A DNA stretch of 64,000 bases from JBBKWU01 sp037969035 (GCA_037969035.1 JBBKWU010000014.1:37004-101003), one strand, 5' to 3'; counted from the stretch's first letter, positions 43,499 through 52,980 are shown. Notes: generated from the sequence alone by a model not told the origin. A program made the numbers and translations.

Positions 43499-44335
43499 CT
43501 AAAGCCCTGCCTCAACGCCCAATAACAACTTCTTACGCGGGCTGCCCCAGCCGTAATTGTCGATGATGCCTGTGGCGCGGATAACGCGGTGACAGGGGAT
43601 GAGCAGCGATACAGGGTTTGCGCCGACGGCATTGCCAATGGCGCGCGCGGCCTTTGGTTTGCCAATGCTTGCACCGACTTCGCTGTAGGTTAATGTCTGG
43701 CCAATCGGAATTTTCAGCAACGCCTGCCACACCTGTATCTGCATATTGGTGCCGTGCAGATCAAGCCGTAGTTTTTTGCGCGTATCGCCCTGCCCGCGCC
43801 AAATCTGCATGATGTCATTTGCCGCCGTGTGAATGGCGGCGTCATCATGCGTATAAGCGGCGTGCGGTAAATGGTTCTGCATTTTAGCAAACGGAATATC
43901 GCGCCCTTGATCCATCAAAAAGCCAAGGTAGCAAACACCGCGCGCCGTCTGCCCCACCATCACTTCACCAAGCGGCGTTGGGCAGAATCCGTACTGAACA
44001 TGGAGTCCTGCGCCCTTATGCTGCACTTGCCCCGGTGTGACGGCTTCGCAGGTTACAAACAGGTCATAAAGCCGCCCTGCGCTTGATAACCTTGCATGAT
44101 CGGCGGCAAATAACGTGCCCTCACCTGAGGCAAGCAATTCTCGTGCTTGGCGCATATTCATATATTGGATAAGGCGTTTGGGGCTAATCCCCACTTTTTC
44201 ACGGAACAGCTTTTGAAAATGCGTTGGCTCGTATCCTGCACGCGCCGCCAAGTGATCAAGGCTCGGTTGCGTGTTATAATGCGCGACCAGATAATCAATC
44301 GCCTCAGCAATAACATTTTGCGTAAATTCACTCAT
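43499..44335 (-). CDS. AraC-HTH / O6-methylguanine-DNA methyltransferase fusion (Ada-like without AdaN)
   Basis: 278 residues. An N-terminal AraC-type helix-turn-helix pair (about 10-105: 'LDHLAARAGYEPTHFQKLFREKVGISPKRLIQYMNMRQARELL' region) is fused to the Ogt/MGMT domain. The acceptor cysteine is Cys248 in 'PVSLLIPCHRVIRATG'; 'RAIGNAVGANP' precedes it. It takes methyl or alkyl groups from O6-alkylguanine in a suicide reaction. E. coli Ada has an extra N-terminal zinc domain with Cys38 that senses methyl phosphotriesters; that domain is absent here. A 12-bp stem hairpin lies two bases upstream of the start. Confidence 0.9.
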   Translation of the reverse strand: MSEFTQNVIAEAIDYLVAHYNTQPSLDHLAARAGYEPTHFQKLFREKVGISPKRLIQYMNMRQARELLASGEGTLFAADHARLSSAGRLYDLFVTCEAVTPGQVQHKGAGLHVQYGFCPTPLGEVMVGQTARGVCYLGFLMDQGRDIPFAKMQNHLPHAAYTHDDAAIHTAANDIMQIWRGQGDTRKKLRLDLHGTNMQIQVWQALLKIPIGQTLTYSEVGASIGKPKAARAIGNAVGANPVSLLIPCHRVIRATGIIDNYGWGSPRKKLLLGVEAGL

Positions 44336-44337
44336 AG

Positions 44338-44368
44338 ATAAAGGGATAGCCTATAACTATCCCTTTAT
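44338..44368. promoter_or_regulatory. 12-bp inverted repeat directly upstream of the Ada-like start codon
   Basis: ATAAAGGGATAG (44338-44349), seven bases, CTATCCCTTTAT (44357-44368): perfect arms. On the minus strand it ends two bases before the ATG at 44335. It leaves no room for a ribosome site, so it is either a DNA operator on a leaderless gene or a translational regulatory hairpin. It is not a terminator, as no U tract follows. Confidence 0.6.
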
Positions 44369-44393
44369 ACAACCCGTTTCTTGGGAATTGCGA

Positions 44394-44816
44394 TTAGAGC
44401 CCAAAGCCTTTTTTCATAGCTGCCAAAGATTCGACGCGTCTATCACACTCGGCAAAATCACGAGCAACCTTCTTCACAACACTTTCACAAAGGTAATCCA
44501 TACCTTGATCGTCGGACACATCGTATATTTCTGCGTTATCGCTTCCGACTTGAACACCTTGCCCGTCTCGATCATAAGCCTCACTCAAACGAACGACAGA
44601 GGCTCTCTCGTCAGGCATGCTTGCATCGCAACACATCAGCATAACCGAGTTCGGCCCGCCCAAAGAATTAGAAAGACTGAAATCAAATCCCCCCGCAAAT
44701 GTTGCATTTAAACGGCTGATGATTTTTTGGATATCGGCAACAAACGTCGGATCTGCCGACGCAATTTCCTGATTACAAATACCGTATGTTTCTGCAAAAA
44801 CAGATTTTAAATCCAT
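44394..44816 (-). CDS. Uncharacterised cysteine-containing small protein
   Basis: 140 residues, no signal peptide. Cysteines occur in 'GICNQE', 'LMCCDASMP', 'DYLCESV' and 'FAECDRR', but I can name no fold or metal motif. Helical segments surround a central acidic part. It has a weak purine-rich region before its start (GGGGGAAGTT). Its stop lies 59 bases upstream of the Ada-like gene on the same strand. Function unknown. Confidence 0.6.
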   Translation of the reverse strand: MDLKSVFAETYGICNQEIASADPTFVADIQKIISRLNATFAGGFDFSLSNSLGGPNSVMLMCCDASMPDERASVVRLSEAYDRDGQGVQVGSDNAEIYDVSDDQGMDYLCESVVKKVARDFAECDRRVESLAAMKKGFGL

Positions 44817-44979
44817 AACTTCCCCCTGATGTTTTTATGACTATCAATATTCATATCAAACCAAATACCGTTAAGCAATAATGATTTTATTAAAACATAA
44901 CAGTCACACCCATAGTGTAACTGCTAAATAAAATTACGCGCTCTTGCCCCCTGTTTTAATAAGAGATAGTAATAATTCT

Positions 44980-45612
44980 ATGAAAAAAGCAGATATCCAT
45001 GAATTCTTCCGCCGCTTACAAGAAGTAGAGCCTGAACCCAAGGGCGAGTTGTTTCACACCAACCCGTTCACGCTTTTGGTGGCTGTCGTCCTGTCTGCGC
45101 AAGCAACGGATAAAGGTGTCAACAAAGCCACACCCGCGCTGTTCGAAGCTGCTGACACGCCTGCTAAAATGGTTGCGCTTGGGGAAGAAAAAATCCGCGA
45201 TTACATCAAAACGATTGGTTTATTTAACACCAAAGCCAAAAACGTGCATAAGCTCGCCCAAATTTTGGTCAATGACTATAACGGCAAAGTGCCGCAAAAC
45301 CGCGACGATCTGGTCAAGCTTCCAGGGGTCGGGCGAAAAACCGCCAATGTCGTTTTAAATATGGCGTTCGGGCAACCCACCATTGCTGTCGATACACATA
45401 TTTTCCGCATAGGAAACCGCACAGGCATGGCAAAGGGTAACAATCCCGACCAAGTCGAGGCCAAGCTTGAAAAAGTTGTGCCTGATGAGTTTAAGTTACA
45501 TTGCCATCACTGGCTTATTCTGCACGGGCGGTATATTTGTGTGGCGCGCAAACCCAAATGCGGAGAATGTATTGTGGCTGATTTATGCGGGTTTAAAGAG
45601 AAAACGGCTTAG
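44980..45612 (+). CDS. nth: Endonuclease III (DNA glycosylase/AP lyase)
   Basis: 210 residues from the ATG at 44980; the in-frame TTG at 44944 adds an unconserved N-terminus. It removes oxidised pyrimidines and cleaves at abasic sites. The helix-hairpin-helix with catalytic Lys is in 'LPGVGRKTANVVLNMAFG', the catalytic Asp follows in 'VDTHIFRI', and the 4Fe-4S cluster ligands are C-x6-C-x2-C-x5-C in 'CVARKPKCGECIVADLC'. Length fits E. coli Nth (211). Confidence 0.97.
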   Translation: MKKADIHEFFRRLQEVEPEPKGELFHTNPFTLLVAVVLSAQATDKGVNKATPALFEAADTPAKMVALGEEKIRDYIKTIGLFNTKAKNVHKLAQILVNDYNGKVPQNRDDLVKLPGVGRKTANVVLNMAFGQPTIAVDTHIFRIGNRTGMAKGNNPDQVEAKLEKVVPDEFKLHCHHWLILHGRYICVARKPKCGECIVADLCGFKEKTA

Positions 45613-45618
45613 ACTGTT

Positions 45619-46176
45619 TTAAAGGTCGGAGATATTATCCTGCGCAAGCGGCGGTGTAATATTTTTCATCAAGCTACGGAGGCACGCTTTGTTATCTTCG
45701 ATATCGGATTGGCGGCTGTTGCTATTCACAAACAGAGCCTTTTGACGTTCGCGCATTTCATAGTGCATAACAGGTGCAAATTGCCAATCCTCAGCAGACT
45801 GGAAATAAACATCCAAAACACACGCCTCAGAACGGAATTGCCACATAGACATCATGGCGTCTTTACGCTCTAGATCAGGCTTTACCATCACGAGGTGAAT
45901 GTCTTGCCCCAAAAGCATACGAAGCTTTTCCGGATCCTTCACGAGAAGCTTTTTCAAATCTTCTGCATAAAATTGCTTGGCCGTTTCATCCATTTTAATG
46001 AGAGACGGACGCCCAAACGCATAAGCACGGTTTGCACCAAAGGTTTTCACGAGGTAAAAAACGCTGCCGTAAAAGCCGAGCATCATCAAACCAACGACGA
46101 GACCCAAACGAATACGCGGCGAAAACCACCGCGTATTTGTATTCATTATGTTTTGTATATGTGTTTTCATATCCAT
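45619..46176 (-). CDS. Uncharacterised single-pass membrane protein
   Basis: 185 residues. One membrane helix (about 23-45, 'LGLVVGLMMLGFYGSVFYLV') is followed by a soluble domain with two cysteines ('SEACVLDVYF', 'NKACLRSL') and 'MHYEMRERQKALF'. I do not recognise it. It lies 38 bases downstream of the bactofilin gene on the same strand, so they may be co-transcribed, which would suggest an envelope or cytoskeleton-linked role (inference). Confidence 0.62.
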   Translation of the reverse strand: MDMKTHIQNIMNTNTRWFSPRIRLGLVVGLMMLGFYGSVFYLVKTFGANRAYAFGRPSLIKMDETAKQFYAEDLKKLLVKDPEKLRMLLGQDIHLVMVKPDLERKDAMMSMWQFRSEACVLDVYFQSAEDWQFAPVMHYEMRERQKALFVNSNSRQSDIEDNKACLRSLMKNITPPLAQDNISDL

Positions 46177-46214
46177 TTACGCTGCCTTTAAGGGGCGGCG
46201 CACGCTATGCCTGC

Positions 46215-47003
46215 CTAACGGGCAGTGGCAACGCTACCTGTGAACGGAAGCTCAGCTTCGTTCGTCGCGTTGTCGTTACGTGGAGAAACCGCAACTTTTG
46301 CTTTTGGTTTCTCAGCGCCTGCCATAGACGCTGCGGATGCCAAAGGGCTCATACGTCCATCAATTGACGCTCCCGCTTCGATCGCAAGTTCGCCATAAAC
46401 GATTGTGCCTGTGATTGAACCAGAAGATGTTACAGTCAAACGACCATTCACTGTAATATCACCTTCGAAACGACCAGCAACAACTGCGTTTTCGATTTCA
46501 ACAGAACCGTAGAAAACGCCAGTTTCTGTAATATCCAGAATGCTTGCGCCTTTCAAAGAGGCTTCCACTGTGCCTTCAACGATCAAATTATCGCAAGACT
46601 CTATTTCACCTGACATTGTGATGCCCGCGCCAATTACAAGGCGACGATCAGAACCGTTTTTGTCGCTGCTGCCGTAAACATTTTTACCAGCTTGCGGCAT
46701 AGTGTTATTGCTGTATCCAGGGTATGCGCCTGGAGCTCTCGCTGCTGGTGTCGGTGTTTGTGCTGCGCGTTGATAAAGGCCCATTGGGTTATCTTGCTGT
46801 GCAGGAGCGTTGTCGCTCATTGTTTCTGTGTTTTGAACCTGAGGTTGACCATTTTCGCTCATTTGGTTTTCTGACATTACAGTATCTTCCTTTTTCTCTT
46901 TTGACGCTACGGGTTGTGATTCAGCAGTTTCTTTTACTTTACTAACCGATACGGCTTGTTCCGTTTTGTTTTTATCTTCGGTTGAATTCTGGCGATGAAA
47001 CAT
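46215..47003 (-). CDS. Bactofilin (polymer-forming cytoskeletal protein)
   Basis: 262 residues. A long disordered N-terminal half (Gln/Asn/Pro/Glu-rich) precedes the bactofilin beta-helix (about 136-235: 'RLVIGAGITMSGEIESCDNLIVEG', 'GSVEIENAVVAGRFEGDITVNGRL', 'IVYGELAIEAGASIDGRM'). Bactofilins polymerise without nucleotides, sit at the inner membrane and organise cell-wall enzymes; in Caulobacter BacA works with polar or stalk growth. The N-terminal tail is longer than usual for the family. The downstream membrane protein gene is probably in the same unit. Confidence 0.9.
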   Translation of the reverse strand: MFHRQNSTEDKNKTEQAVSVSKVKETAESQPVASKEKKEDTVMSENQMSENGQPQVQNTETMSDNAPAQQDNPMGLYQRAAQTPTPAARAPGAYPGYSNNTMPQAGKNVYGSSDKNGSDRRLVIGAGITMSGEIESCDNLIVEGTVEASLKGASILDITETGVFYGSVEIENAVVAGRFEGDITVNGRLTVTSSGSITGTIVYGELAIEAGASIDGRMSPLASAASMAGAEKPKAKVAVSPRNDNATNEAELPFTGSVATAR

Positions 47004-47193
47004 AGAGCAGTCCCCTTTTTAATTTTAAAAATTTACACACAAATGCGCCACGCATCTGAATATATTCACAACAGTATTTTGAATTGAAGAGACAATACCA
47101 ACACATCGGATTTATCGCAAGACATGTTTTGCTACTTTTTAAGAAAAAATCGAAAGCTCTTGATTTTTATACGTTTTTAGCGCAAAAAAAGTA

Positions 47194-48255
47194 ATGCCAT
47201 TAAGAATGATAGAAATCTCAGCGCCGGACACACTTTATGCTCAAATCAAAGAAGCAGCAGAGAAAAACTGCGCGATTGATCATTGGCACAGCGCAAAAAA
47301 CAAAGATGGAAGACGTACCGTTTCGATCTTAACGCACCTTGAAAACCAACAAGAATTAACCGACAGCCTGCAACGGCTCATGCATAAAGAAGATGATTGG
47401 CGTATCGTCATCAGTTCAGTTGACGCGACAATTCCAAAACTCGAAACCGATGATGAAACCAAAAACGGCAAGGCCAAAAAAATTGTTAAGGGCACGCTCA
47501 CCCGCGAAGAGCTCTATCACGACGTTGAAAAAGGCGCGCGGCTCGATTTTGACTTTGCCTTGCTTGTGTTTTTGTCCACGATTGTGTGCGCCATTGGTTT
47601 GATTGCCAGTAACGTTGCCGTTGTGATCGGCGCGATGGTGATTGCGCCCCTGCTCGGCCCTAATCTCGCGCTTGCCTTTGGGGTGTCGCTTGGGGACAAG
47701 GATCTCACCAAGAAAGCGATCAAGGCCAATGCTTTCGGCCTTCTTATGACGGTTGGATTTTCTATTATTGCTGGCATGATCTTAAATTTACCCATCATCG
47801 GCACCGAGCTTTTAGATCGCACAGAGGTTGGTTTCGATAGCATTGCGCTTGCATTAGCTTCGGGTGCCGCCGCTGTGCTTTCACTCACAACAGGGCTTTC
47901 GAGCACGCTTGTAGGCGTTATGGTTGCTGTCGCGCTTATGCCGCCCGCTGTGGCGTTCGGGCTTATGCTCGGGATGGGTATGATAGATTACGCTTACGGT
48001 GCTTGCTTGCTTTTGCTGGCAAACGTCATTTGCATCAATCTATCCGCACAAGTCGTGTTTTTAATCAAAGGCATTAAACCCCGCACATGGTACCAGCAGA
48101 AAAAGTCAAAGCAGTCCGTCAGAATGACAATTTACTTTTGGCTGTTTATGCTTGTCACCGTTTGTATCCTGATCGCATGGCGTGATTTCAATACGGACAG
48201 TATCAAAAAAATCCCGGACACAATCGAAGATATCAAGGCTACGGTTGCGCCTTAA
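47194..48255 (+). CDS. DUF389 (TIGR00341) family membrane protein
   Basis: 353 residues. A soluble N-terminal region of about 110 residues (alpha/beta, ACT-like in appearance) is followed by the DUF389 membrane domain of six or more helices with the signature 'VAVVIGAMVIAPLLGPNLALAFG' and the later 'GLSSTLVGVMVAVALMPPAVAFG'. The family is widespread and uncharacterised; it is thought to be transport-related. The gene stands alone and its last 17 bases overlap the convergent gene at 48239. Confidence 0.9.
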   Translation: MPLRMIEISAPDTLYAQIKEAAEKNCAIDHWHSAKNKDGRRTVSILTHLENQQELTDSLQRLMHKEDDWRIVISSVDATIPKLETDDETKNGKAKKIVKGTLTREELYHDVEKGARLDFDFALLVFLSTIVCAIGLIASNVAVVIGAMVIAPLLGPNLALAFGVSLGDKDLTKKAIKANAFGLLMTVGFSIIAGMILNLPIIGTELLDRTEVGFDSIALALASGAAAVLSLTTGLSSTLVGVMVAVALMPPAVAFGLMLGMGMIDYAYGACLLLLANVICINLSAQVVFLIKGIKPRTWYQQKKSKQSVRMTIYFWLFMLVTVCILIAWRDFNTDSIKKIPDTIEDIKATVAP

Positions 48256-48805
48256 TTTCTGGCTGCGTGTAGGAAAGAGCCGCATCGCATTCGGAATGCG
48301 TTGTTTGCAATACACCCTCAGCACTACGCGCCAACTGATCAACACACGCAGACGCCATCTGCATATCCGTTGACATCAGGCGGCCATACACATCACGTTG
48401 CTGCAAAGTCGCGCTATAGCTTAGCTGATAGCCCACAGCCCAACCGCTGTTATTTTCTGCCTCAACGATCGACCCGACATCAATCGTGGCCTTGTTATTG
48501 ACCGTCAAGCTATAGGCATTGGGCATTTGCGAAATCATATCGTCTTTGGTCATCGTGTTTTCAGTAAGCTGCCCGTTACCAAGGTTTTTTAGCCTATTCA
48601 CAAACACAGCATCATCGCGGTTATATTTACGCGCCTCGGCGAGAGCTTTATCAAGGTCAATAACATCCCCCGTTAGCAGCTCTGCTTTATTTTTATAAAT
48701 TTCTCTTATTTCCTGCTGCACGTCTTGATTTTGCGCGAATGATCCCGCGACAGGCATCGCCACAAAGACTGCGGCGGTTAACGCCAATGTTGTAATTTTG
48801 TTCAT
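48239..48805 (-). CDS. Secreted protein of unknown function
   Basis: 188 residues from the ATG at 48805, which has AAAGGG eight bases upstream; a start at 48820 would place an odd extension before the signal peptide. The signal peptide ends 'VAGSFAQ' (about 17-23). The mature part is helical near the start and carries two cysteines ('SACVDQLAR', 'SECDAALSY') that could pair. No family recognised. It is convergent with the DUF389 gene with a 17-base overlap. Confidence 0.66.
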   Translation of the reverse strand: MNKITTLALTAAVFVAMPVAGSFAQNQDVQQEIREIYKNKAELLTGDVIDLDKALAEARKYNRDDAVFVNRLKNLGNGQLTENTMTKDDMISQMPNAYSLTVNNKATIDVGSIVEAENNSGWAVGYQLSYSATLQQRDVYGRLMSTDMQMASACVDQLARSAEGVLQTTHSECDAALSYTQPEIKAQP

Positions 48806-48962
48806 TTCAAACCCTTTCATTTCTAAAGCAATTCTAAACGCCTAGCATTTAAAGACAATATAGAACACAGACAAAAAAAGGAAACACTACCGCTTTTCCG
48901 TAACTTGTTGACCGAAAATCACGCTTATGGTAAAAAAACAAAAATCAGGGAGAATAGATAAA

Positions 48963-49628
48963 ATGTTTACACCCATTATTATACCAATCATCACCCCCAC
49001 CCCTTACCACGGCGGTGGTGGCGGGCCGCTTTATCCTGAGGGCAAAGGCAAGCTAAGCCGCGCTTTCAAATATGCCTCTATGGGAATGCTTGCGGTTACT
49101 GCGGTTGGAGCCACTGTAGCTTTAGGATCTCTGGTCGGTGCTGTCGCCACAATGGTAATAAAGGGTGATCTATTCGCCCCTCTGGTCAATACGTTGATGG
49201 ATAGCAGTATGGCCGGCATTTGCATCACCATGGGCGCCTTACCAGGTGCCTTTCTTGGCGCCGCGGCATCTCATGCCGTTGAACCACTTTCCGATAAAGA
49301 CAAAGCCAAAAGAAATTTACACAAACAGCTACAACCATTCCTAAGCCGTATGTGTGATAAAATCAGTAATGTTTCTTTATGGATGGCAGGAACAGCAACG
49401 ACTGTGGGATTCCCACTGATTGCAAGCGATATGGCTGCTAATGTCATAACAGACTTCCAATATGATTTTGGAACTATGGACGTAGGCGCTAGGCTTGTGG
49501 GCGCAGCCTTCATTACAGCAGTGGCGGGCGGCTTAGCCTATGGCGTTGCACGTCTGACGGATAAAAAGCCTCAGACGGAAGCTCCAACATCTGAAACAGT
49601 ATCCAAACCCACAGAGCCACGCCCATAG
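48963..49628 (+). CDS. Uncharacterised Gly/Ala-rich membrane protein
   Basis: 221 residues from the ATG at 48963, preceded by GGGAG; an in-frame ATG at 48927 adds 12 residues. A Pro/Gly-rich N-terminus ('ITPTPYHGGGGGPLYPEG') precedes about four hydrophobic helices ('GMLAVTAVGATVALGSLVG', 'AGICITMGALPGAFLG', two more at about residues 140 and 185) and a hydrophilic Thr/Pro-rich tail. No motif recognised. It is convergent with uvrC, 7 bases apart. Confidence 0.6.
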   Translation: MFTPIIIPIITPTPYHGGGGGPLYPEGKGKLSRAFKYASMGMLAVTAVGATVALGSLVGAVATMVIKGDLFAPLVNTLMDSSMAGICITMGALPGAFLGAAASHAVEPLSDKDKAKRNLHKQLQPFLSRMCDKISNVSLWMAGTATTVGFPLIASDMAANVITDFQYDFGTMDVGARLVGAAFITAVAGGLAYGVARLTDKKPQTEAPTSETVSKPTEPRP

Positions 49629-49635
49629 CATTACA

Positions 49636-51513
49636 CTAACGATCATCGTGAAAGTAATCGTAAATTTTTTGGGCGAGGTCGGCGGATATTCCTTCGACCT
49701 TTTGTAAATCCTGCACGCCTGCGTTTTGCACATCTTTGCCTGAGCCAAAATGCAGCAGCAATGCCTTCTTACGTTTTGCGCCAATATTGGGCACATCATC
49801 AAGCGGTGAGGCACTGATTTGCTTCGCACGGCGCGCACGGTGCGTGGTGATGGCAAAGCGGTGCGCTTCATCACGCAATCTTTGCAAATAATGTAGAACG
49901 GGATCGTTCACGGGCAACTGGAATGGTGCTTTGCCTTCGACAAAGAAATGCTCGCGCCCTGCATTACGGTCAACGCCCTTAGCGATCGACACAAGCAGCA
50001 TCTTATCAAACACGCCCAAATCCAGCAGCACGTCCTTCACCGCATTATATTGACCAAGGCCGCCATCGATCAGCAAGATATCAGGCCAGTCTTCATCGCC
50101 TTCGGATTTACCATCCTTAATCGCACGACCGAAGCGACGCTCCAGAACCTCGCACATCATGCCAAAATCATCAGCCGCCGCAGCCTCGCGGATATTAAAC
50201 TTACGATAGGCATTTTTGCGAAATCCTTCAGGGCCTGCGACAACCATCGCGCCGACCATGTTCGTGCCCGATATGTGGCTGTTATCATAGGTTTCAATGC
50301 GTTGTGGGATATCGTCCAGATCAAGCAGCTTTGCCAGAGCCATCATGATTTTCTTCTCACTGGCGAGCTTTGCGCCTTCGCGCTCCAACGCTTCTTTGGC
50401 ATTGCGCACCACAAAGTCGATCAAGCGTTTACGATCACCACGTTGCGGTACATTGATTTCCACCTTGCGGGAGACACTCTCTTTCGCGTTTAACGCTTGC
50501 TCTAACAATTTATGCTCGCTTGGTGCTTCGCTGGTAATCACAACGGGGGGGATGGGTTTATTATCGTAGAACTGCGCGATAAAGGCGCTCAGGATATCCG
50601 CCGCGCTGTCATCATCGCTATGGCGCGGAAAATAAGCGTGGTTCCCGAAATTCCGTCCTGCGCGGAAAAAAAATATCTGCACACATGTTTTGCCGCTTGC
50701 TTGGAACAAGCCGATGACATCCGCATCACCGATATGCCCGATATTAATGTCCTGTTTTGCCTGTATCGCGGTGAGAGCTTTTATACGGTCGCGTAAGGCG
50801 GCGGCTTTTTCGTAATCCATCGCTTCGCTGGCATCCTGCATATCATGGGCGAGATCTTGTTGTATGTCTTGGCTTTTACCAGACAGGAATGCTGTTGCTT
50901 GTTTAACTTGCTCCGCGTACTCAGATTTTGTCACATGCCCAACACACGGCGCGGTGCAGCGTTTTATATGATATTGCAAACACGGGCGCGAACGGTTTGA
51001 AAAGTAACTATCCGTGCAATTACGCAGCATAAACGCCTTTTGCAGCGCGATCAGCGTTCTATTCACCGCCCCCGCAGAAGCAAACGGACCGAAGTAATCG
51101 CCCTTTCGTTTCCGCGCACCACGATGCTTCGTCAGCAATGGAAAGTCATGATCGCCCGTCATCAAAATATAGGGGAATGATTTATCATCGCGCAGCAAGA
51201 CGTTATAGCGCGGTTTGAGCTTTTTAATCAGGTTGGATTCCAACAGCAACGCCTCGACCTCGGTATGCGTATGAACAAACATCATGTCGTTTGTCGCCGC
51301 GACCATCCGTTGCAGGCGCAGCGGTAACTTGCCGTAATTCGCATAGTTCACAACGCGCTTTTTAAGAGATTTTGCCTTTCCCACATAAAGCACACCGCCG
51401 TCCTTATCGATCATGCGGTAAACGCCCGGCGTATCCGGCAGGCTTTTCACATGCTGCCGAATTAATTTTGCGCCCCGCTCTAGCGATGTTTCGTATGCGT
51501 CATTCATGGCCAT
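49636..51513 (-). CDS. uvrC: UvrABC excinuclease subunit C
   Basis: 625 residues from the ATG at 51513 (an in-frame start at 51582 adds 23 unconserved residues). UvrC makes both incisions in nucleotide excision repair. The GIY-YIG domain (about 25-105, 'GVYRMIDKDGGVLYVGKAKSLKKRV'), the UVR UvrB-binding segment ('LAHDMQDASEAMDYEKAAALRD' region), the RNase H-like C-terminal nuclease ('ETYDNSHISGTNMVGAMVV' and 'LLIDGGLGQYNAV', 'HRFAITTHRARRAK') and the terminal HhH pair ('IGAKRKKALLLHFGS') are all present. Confidence 0.96.
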   Translation of the reverse strand: MAMNDAYETSLERGAKLIRQHVKSLPDTPGVYRMIDKDGGVLYVGKAKSLKKRVVNYANYGKLPLRLQRMVAATNDMMFVHTHTEVEALLLESNLIKKLKPRYNVLLRDDKSFPYILMTGDHDFPLLTKHRGARKRKGDYFGPFASAGAVNRTLIALQKAFMLRNCTDSYFSNRSRPCLQYHIKRCTAPCVGHVTKSEYAEQVKQATAFLSGKSQDIQQDLAHDMQDASEAMDYEKAAALRDRIKALTAIQAKQDINIGHIGDADVIGLFQASGKTCVQIFFFRAGRNFGNHAYFPRHSDDDSAADILSAFIAQFYDNKPIPPVVITSEAPSEHKLLEQALNAKESVSRKVEINVPQRGDRKRLIDFVVRNAKEALEREGAKLASEKKIMMALAKLLDLDDIPQRIETYDNSHISGTNMVGAMVVAGPEGFRKNAYRKFNIREAAAADDFGMMCEVLERRFGRAIKDGKSEGDEDWPDILLIDGGLGQYNAVKDVLLDLGVFDKMLLVSIAKGVDRNAGREHFFVEGKAPFQLPVNDPVLHYLQRLRDEAHRFAITTHRARRAKQISASPLDDVPNIGAKRKKALLLHFGSGKDVQNAGVQDLQKVEGISADLAQKIYDYFHDDR

Positions 51514-51690
51514 TAATCTAGGGCATTGCGCGGCGCACGACAACATTCTTGATGCGGTCCAATAAAACACCTTAGGTTGCATTTTTAATTACGCACAACT
51601 TTTGAGCTTGACAAACTTGCACAATTGCAACTAAATGCGTCCTCGGGAATAAACACCAAACCAGAAAGAAAACAAAGGGGAGAATAAATA

Positions 51691-52287
51691 ATGCCGTATA
51701 TTTTCATTAAGAGCATACAAAACGGTAACACGCTATACGAAGGAGATTTCACAACTGTCAAAGCCTGTATTGAACGCGCCGTTGCCGAAGGAGTGAACCT
51801 CAGCCATGCGGATTTGAGCTATCAAAACCTTGCCCATGCAAACCTTGATGAGGCGCAATTAAGCGGAGCGAATTTCAAATGCGCAAACCTTATTGGCGCG
51901 AATTTATCCGAAGCGATGCTTGATAATGCAGACTTCACGCAATGCTCACTCGAAAGCACATGCTTTGCCTTTTCATCGCTGAAGCGTGCCAATTTCACAG
52001 GCAGCAAATTCGGCGGCACATATATTGAGGGTGCAACAATTGATGGTGCATTTTTCTCTGGTCAATCCTGCTTCCACCTTGATTTCATTCAGACACACAG
52101 CATGGAGAGTTGCTTATATACAGATGAAAACAATCACCAATATATATTTTCTGCGCCACCATTAATGATCCACGGACTACCAAAAACCTGCGTCATTATC
52201 GGAAATCATATTAAAATCGGCACACAAACATACACAGCAACCCTATCCGAAACCCGCCCAGCGCTGGCAAAGCTCAAAGCTGCCTAA
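51691..52287 (+). CDS. Pentapeptide-repeat protein
   Basis: 198 residues. The middle (about 30-130) is a run of A(D/N)LxX-type pentapeptides ('SHADLSYQNLAHANLDEAQLSG' region, 'ANFKCANLIGANLSEAMLDNADF'), which fold as a right-handed quadrilateral beta-helix. The C-terminal 60 residues are not repetitive. No signal peptide. Functions vary in this family (gyrase protection, scaffolding); none can be assigned here. A GGGGAG ribosome site lies 8 bases before the start. Confidence 0.85.
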   Translation: MPYIFIKSIQNGNTLYEGDFTTVKACIERAVAEGVNLSHADLSYQNLAHANLDEAQLSGANFKCANLIGANLSEAMLDNADFTQCSLESTCFAFSSLKRANFTGSKFGGTYIEGATIDGAFFSGQSCFHLDFIQTHSMESCLYTDENNHQYIFSAPPLMIHGLPKTCVIIGNHIKIGTQTYTATLSETRPALAKLKAA

Positions 52288-52579
52288 TTAATTTTAATAC
52301 TCATAACAATTTTCTTGACTTTACATATAATCAAAAGTATAGATACAACCTATTGTTGTGTGGCAATAAAAAATAATTTAGTGTGTGGGAATAAAATTAT
52401 GTTGATTTATATAAGTGTGGGACGCATTTGTGCGGCCAGCATAGAAATGAGTATGACGCTGTCTGCAAAACCTTTGATTGCAAAGCAGCGTTATAAAAAC
52501 GAAACCATTATAGACCTTCCGTTCTGCAGGATTATATTTACTCCTACGAAGCGATTAGGAACGGAAAAGGATATTACCT
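52288..52579. other. Gap between the pentapeptide gene and the MarR-like gene
   Basis: A 292-base AT-rich gap. One frame (52315-52662) crosses it and runs into the MarR-like gene, but lacks a ribosome site and a plausible protein pattern. The MarR-like gene's ribosome site AAAGGA is at 52566-52571. No other feature seen. Confidence 0.4.
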
Positions 52580-52969
52580 TTGACCAAGACAAAGATGAAT
52601 ACAAAGATGCAGGTAAGCCTGACAGTCTTTATTGCGTTACAAAAGGAGATGCAAAAAATTGACGCGGAATTCCCGCTGCAATACTCTATTTGCTTGGCTG
52701 AAATCGCGCTCTGCCCCGGCATTTCACTGACCGCACTTGCCGATAAAACATCTATGCCGCTCTCCACTGTATCGCGCATTGTCGGCGCACTATCAAAGCA
52801 TCGCCAACGCGGCAAGCCTTATGAGCTTGTGGCCGTCACCATTTCCCCCGAAGAACGCCGCCGCAAGCATATCATCCTTACAAAACGCGGTGAAAAACTG
52901 ATAGCGAGCATTGAGGCTATTATCAATGCTTCCGCCACGAAAATCAAAAACCCGACAAAAGCCGCTTAA
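52580..52969 (+). CDS. MarR-like winged-helix regulator
   Basis: 129 residues. The winged helix covers about residues 30-90: 'SICLAEIALCPGISLTALADKTSMPLSTVSRIVGAL' region and a long, basic wing ('RQRGKPYELVAVTISPEERRRKHIILTKRG'). The dimerisation helices are short. The best start is TTG at 52580, which has AAAGGA eight bases upstream; ATG codons at 52595 and 52607 are alternatives. The target is not evident. A convergent secreted-protein gene begins 12 bases beyond its stop. Confidence 0.8.
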   Translation: MTKTKMNTKMQVSLTVFIALQKEMQKIDAEFPLQYSICLAEIALCPGISLTALADKTSMPLSTVSRIVGALSKHRQRGKPYELVAVTISPEERRRKHIILTKRGEKLIASIEAIINASATKIKNPTKAA

Positions 52970-52980
52970 CCAAGATTAAA

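Noticed and set aside
52315..52662. 115-codon plus-strand frame before the MarR-like gene
   Set aside because: It has no ribosome site, odd composition and no protein pattern, and it overlaps the well-supported MarR-like gene in another frame.
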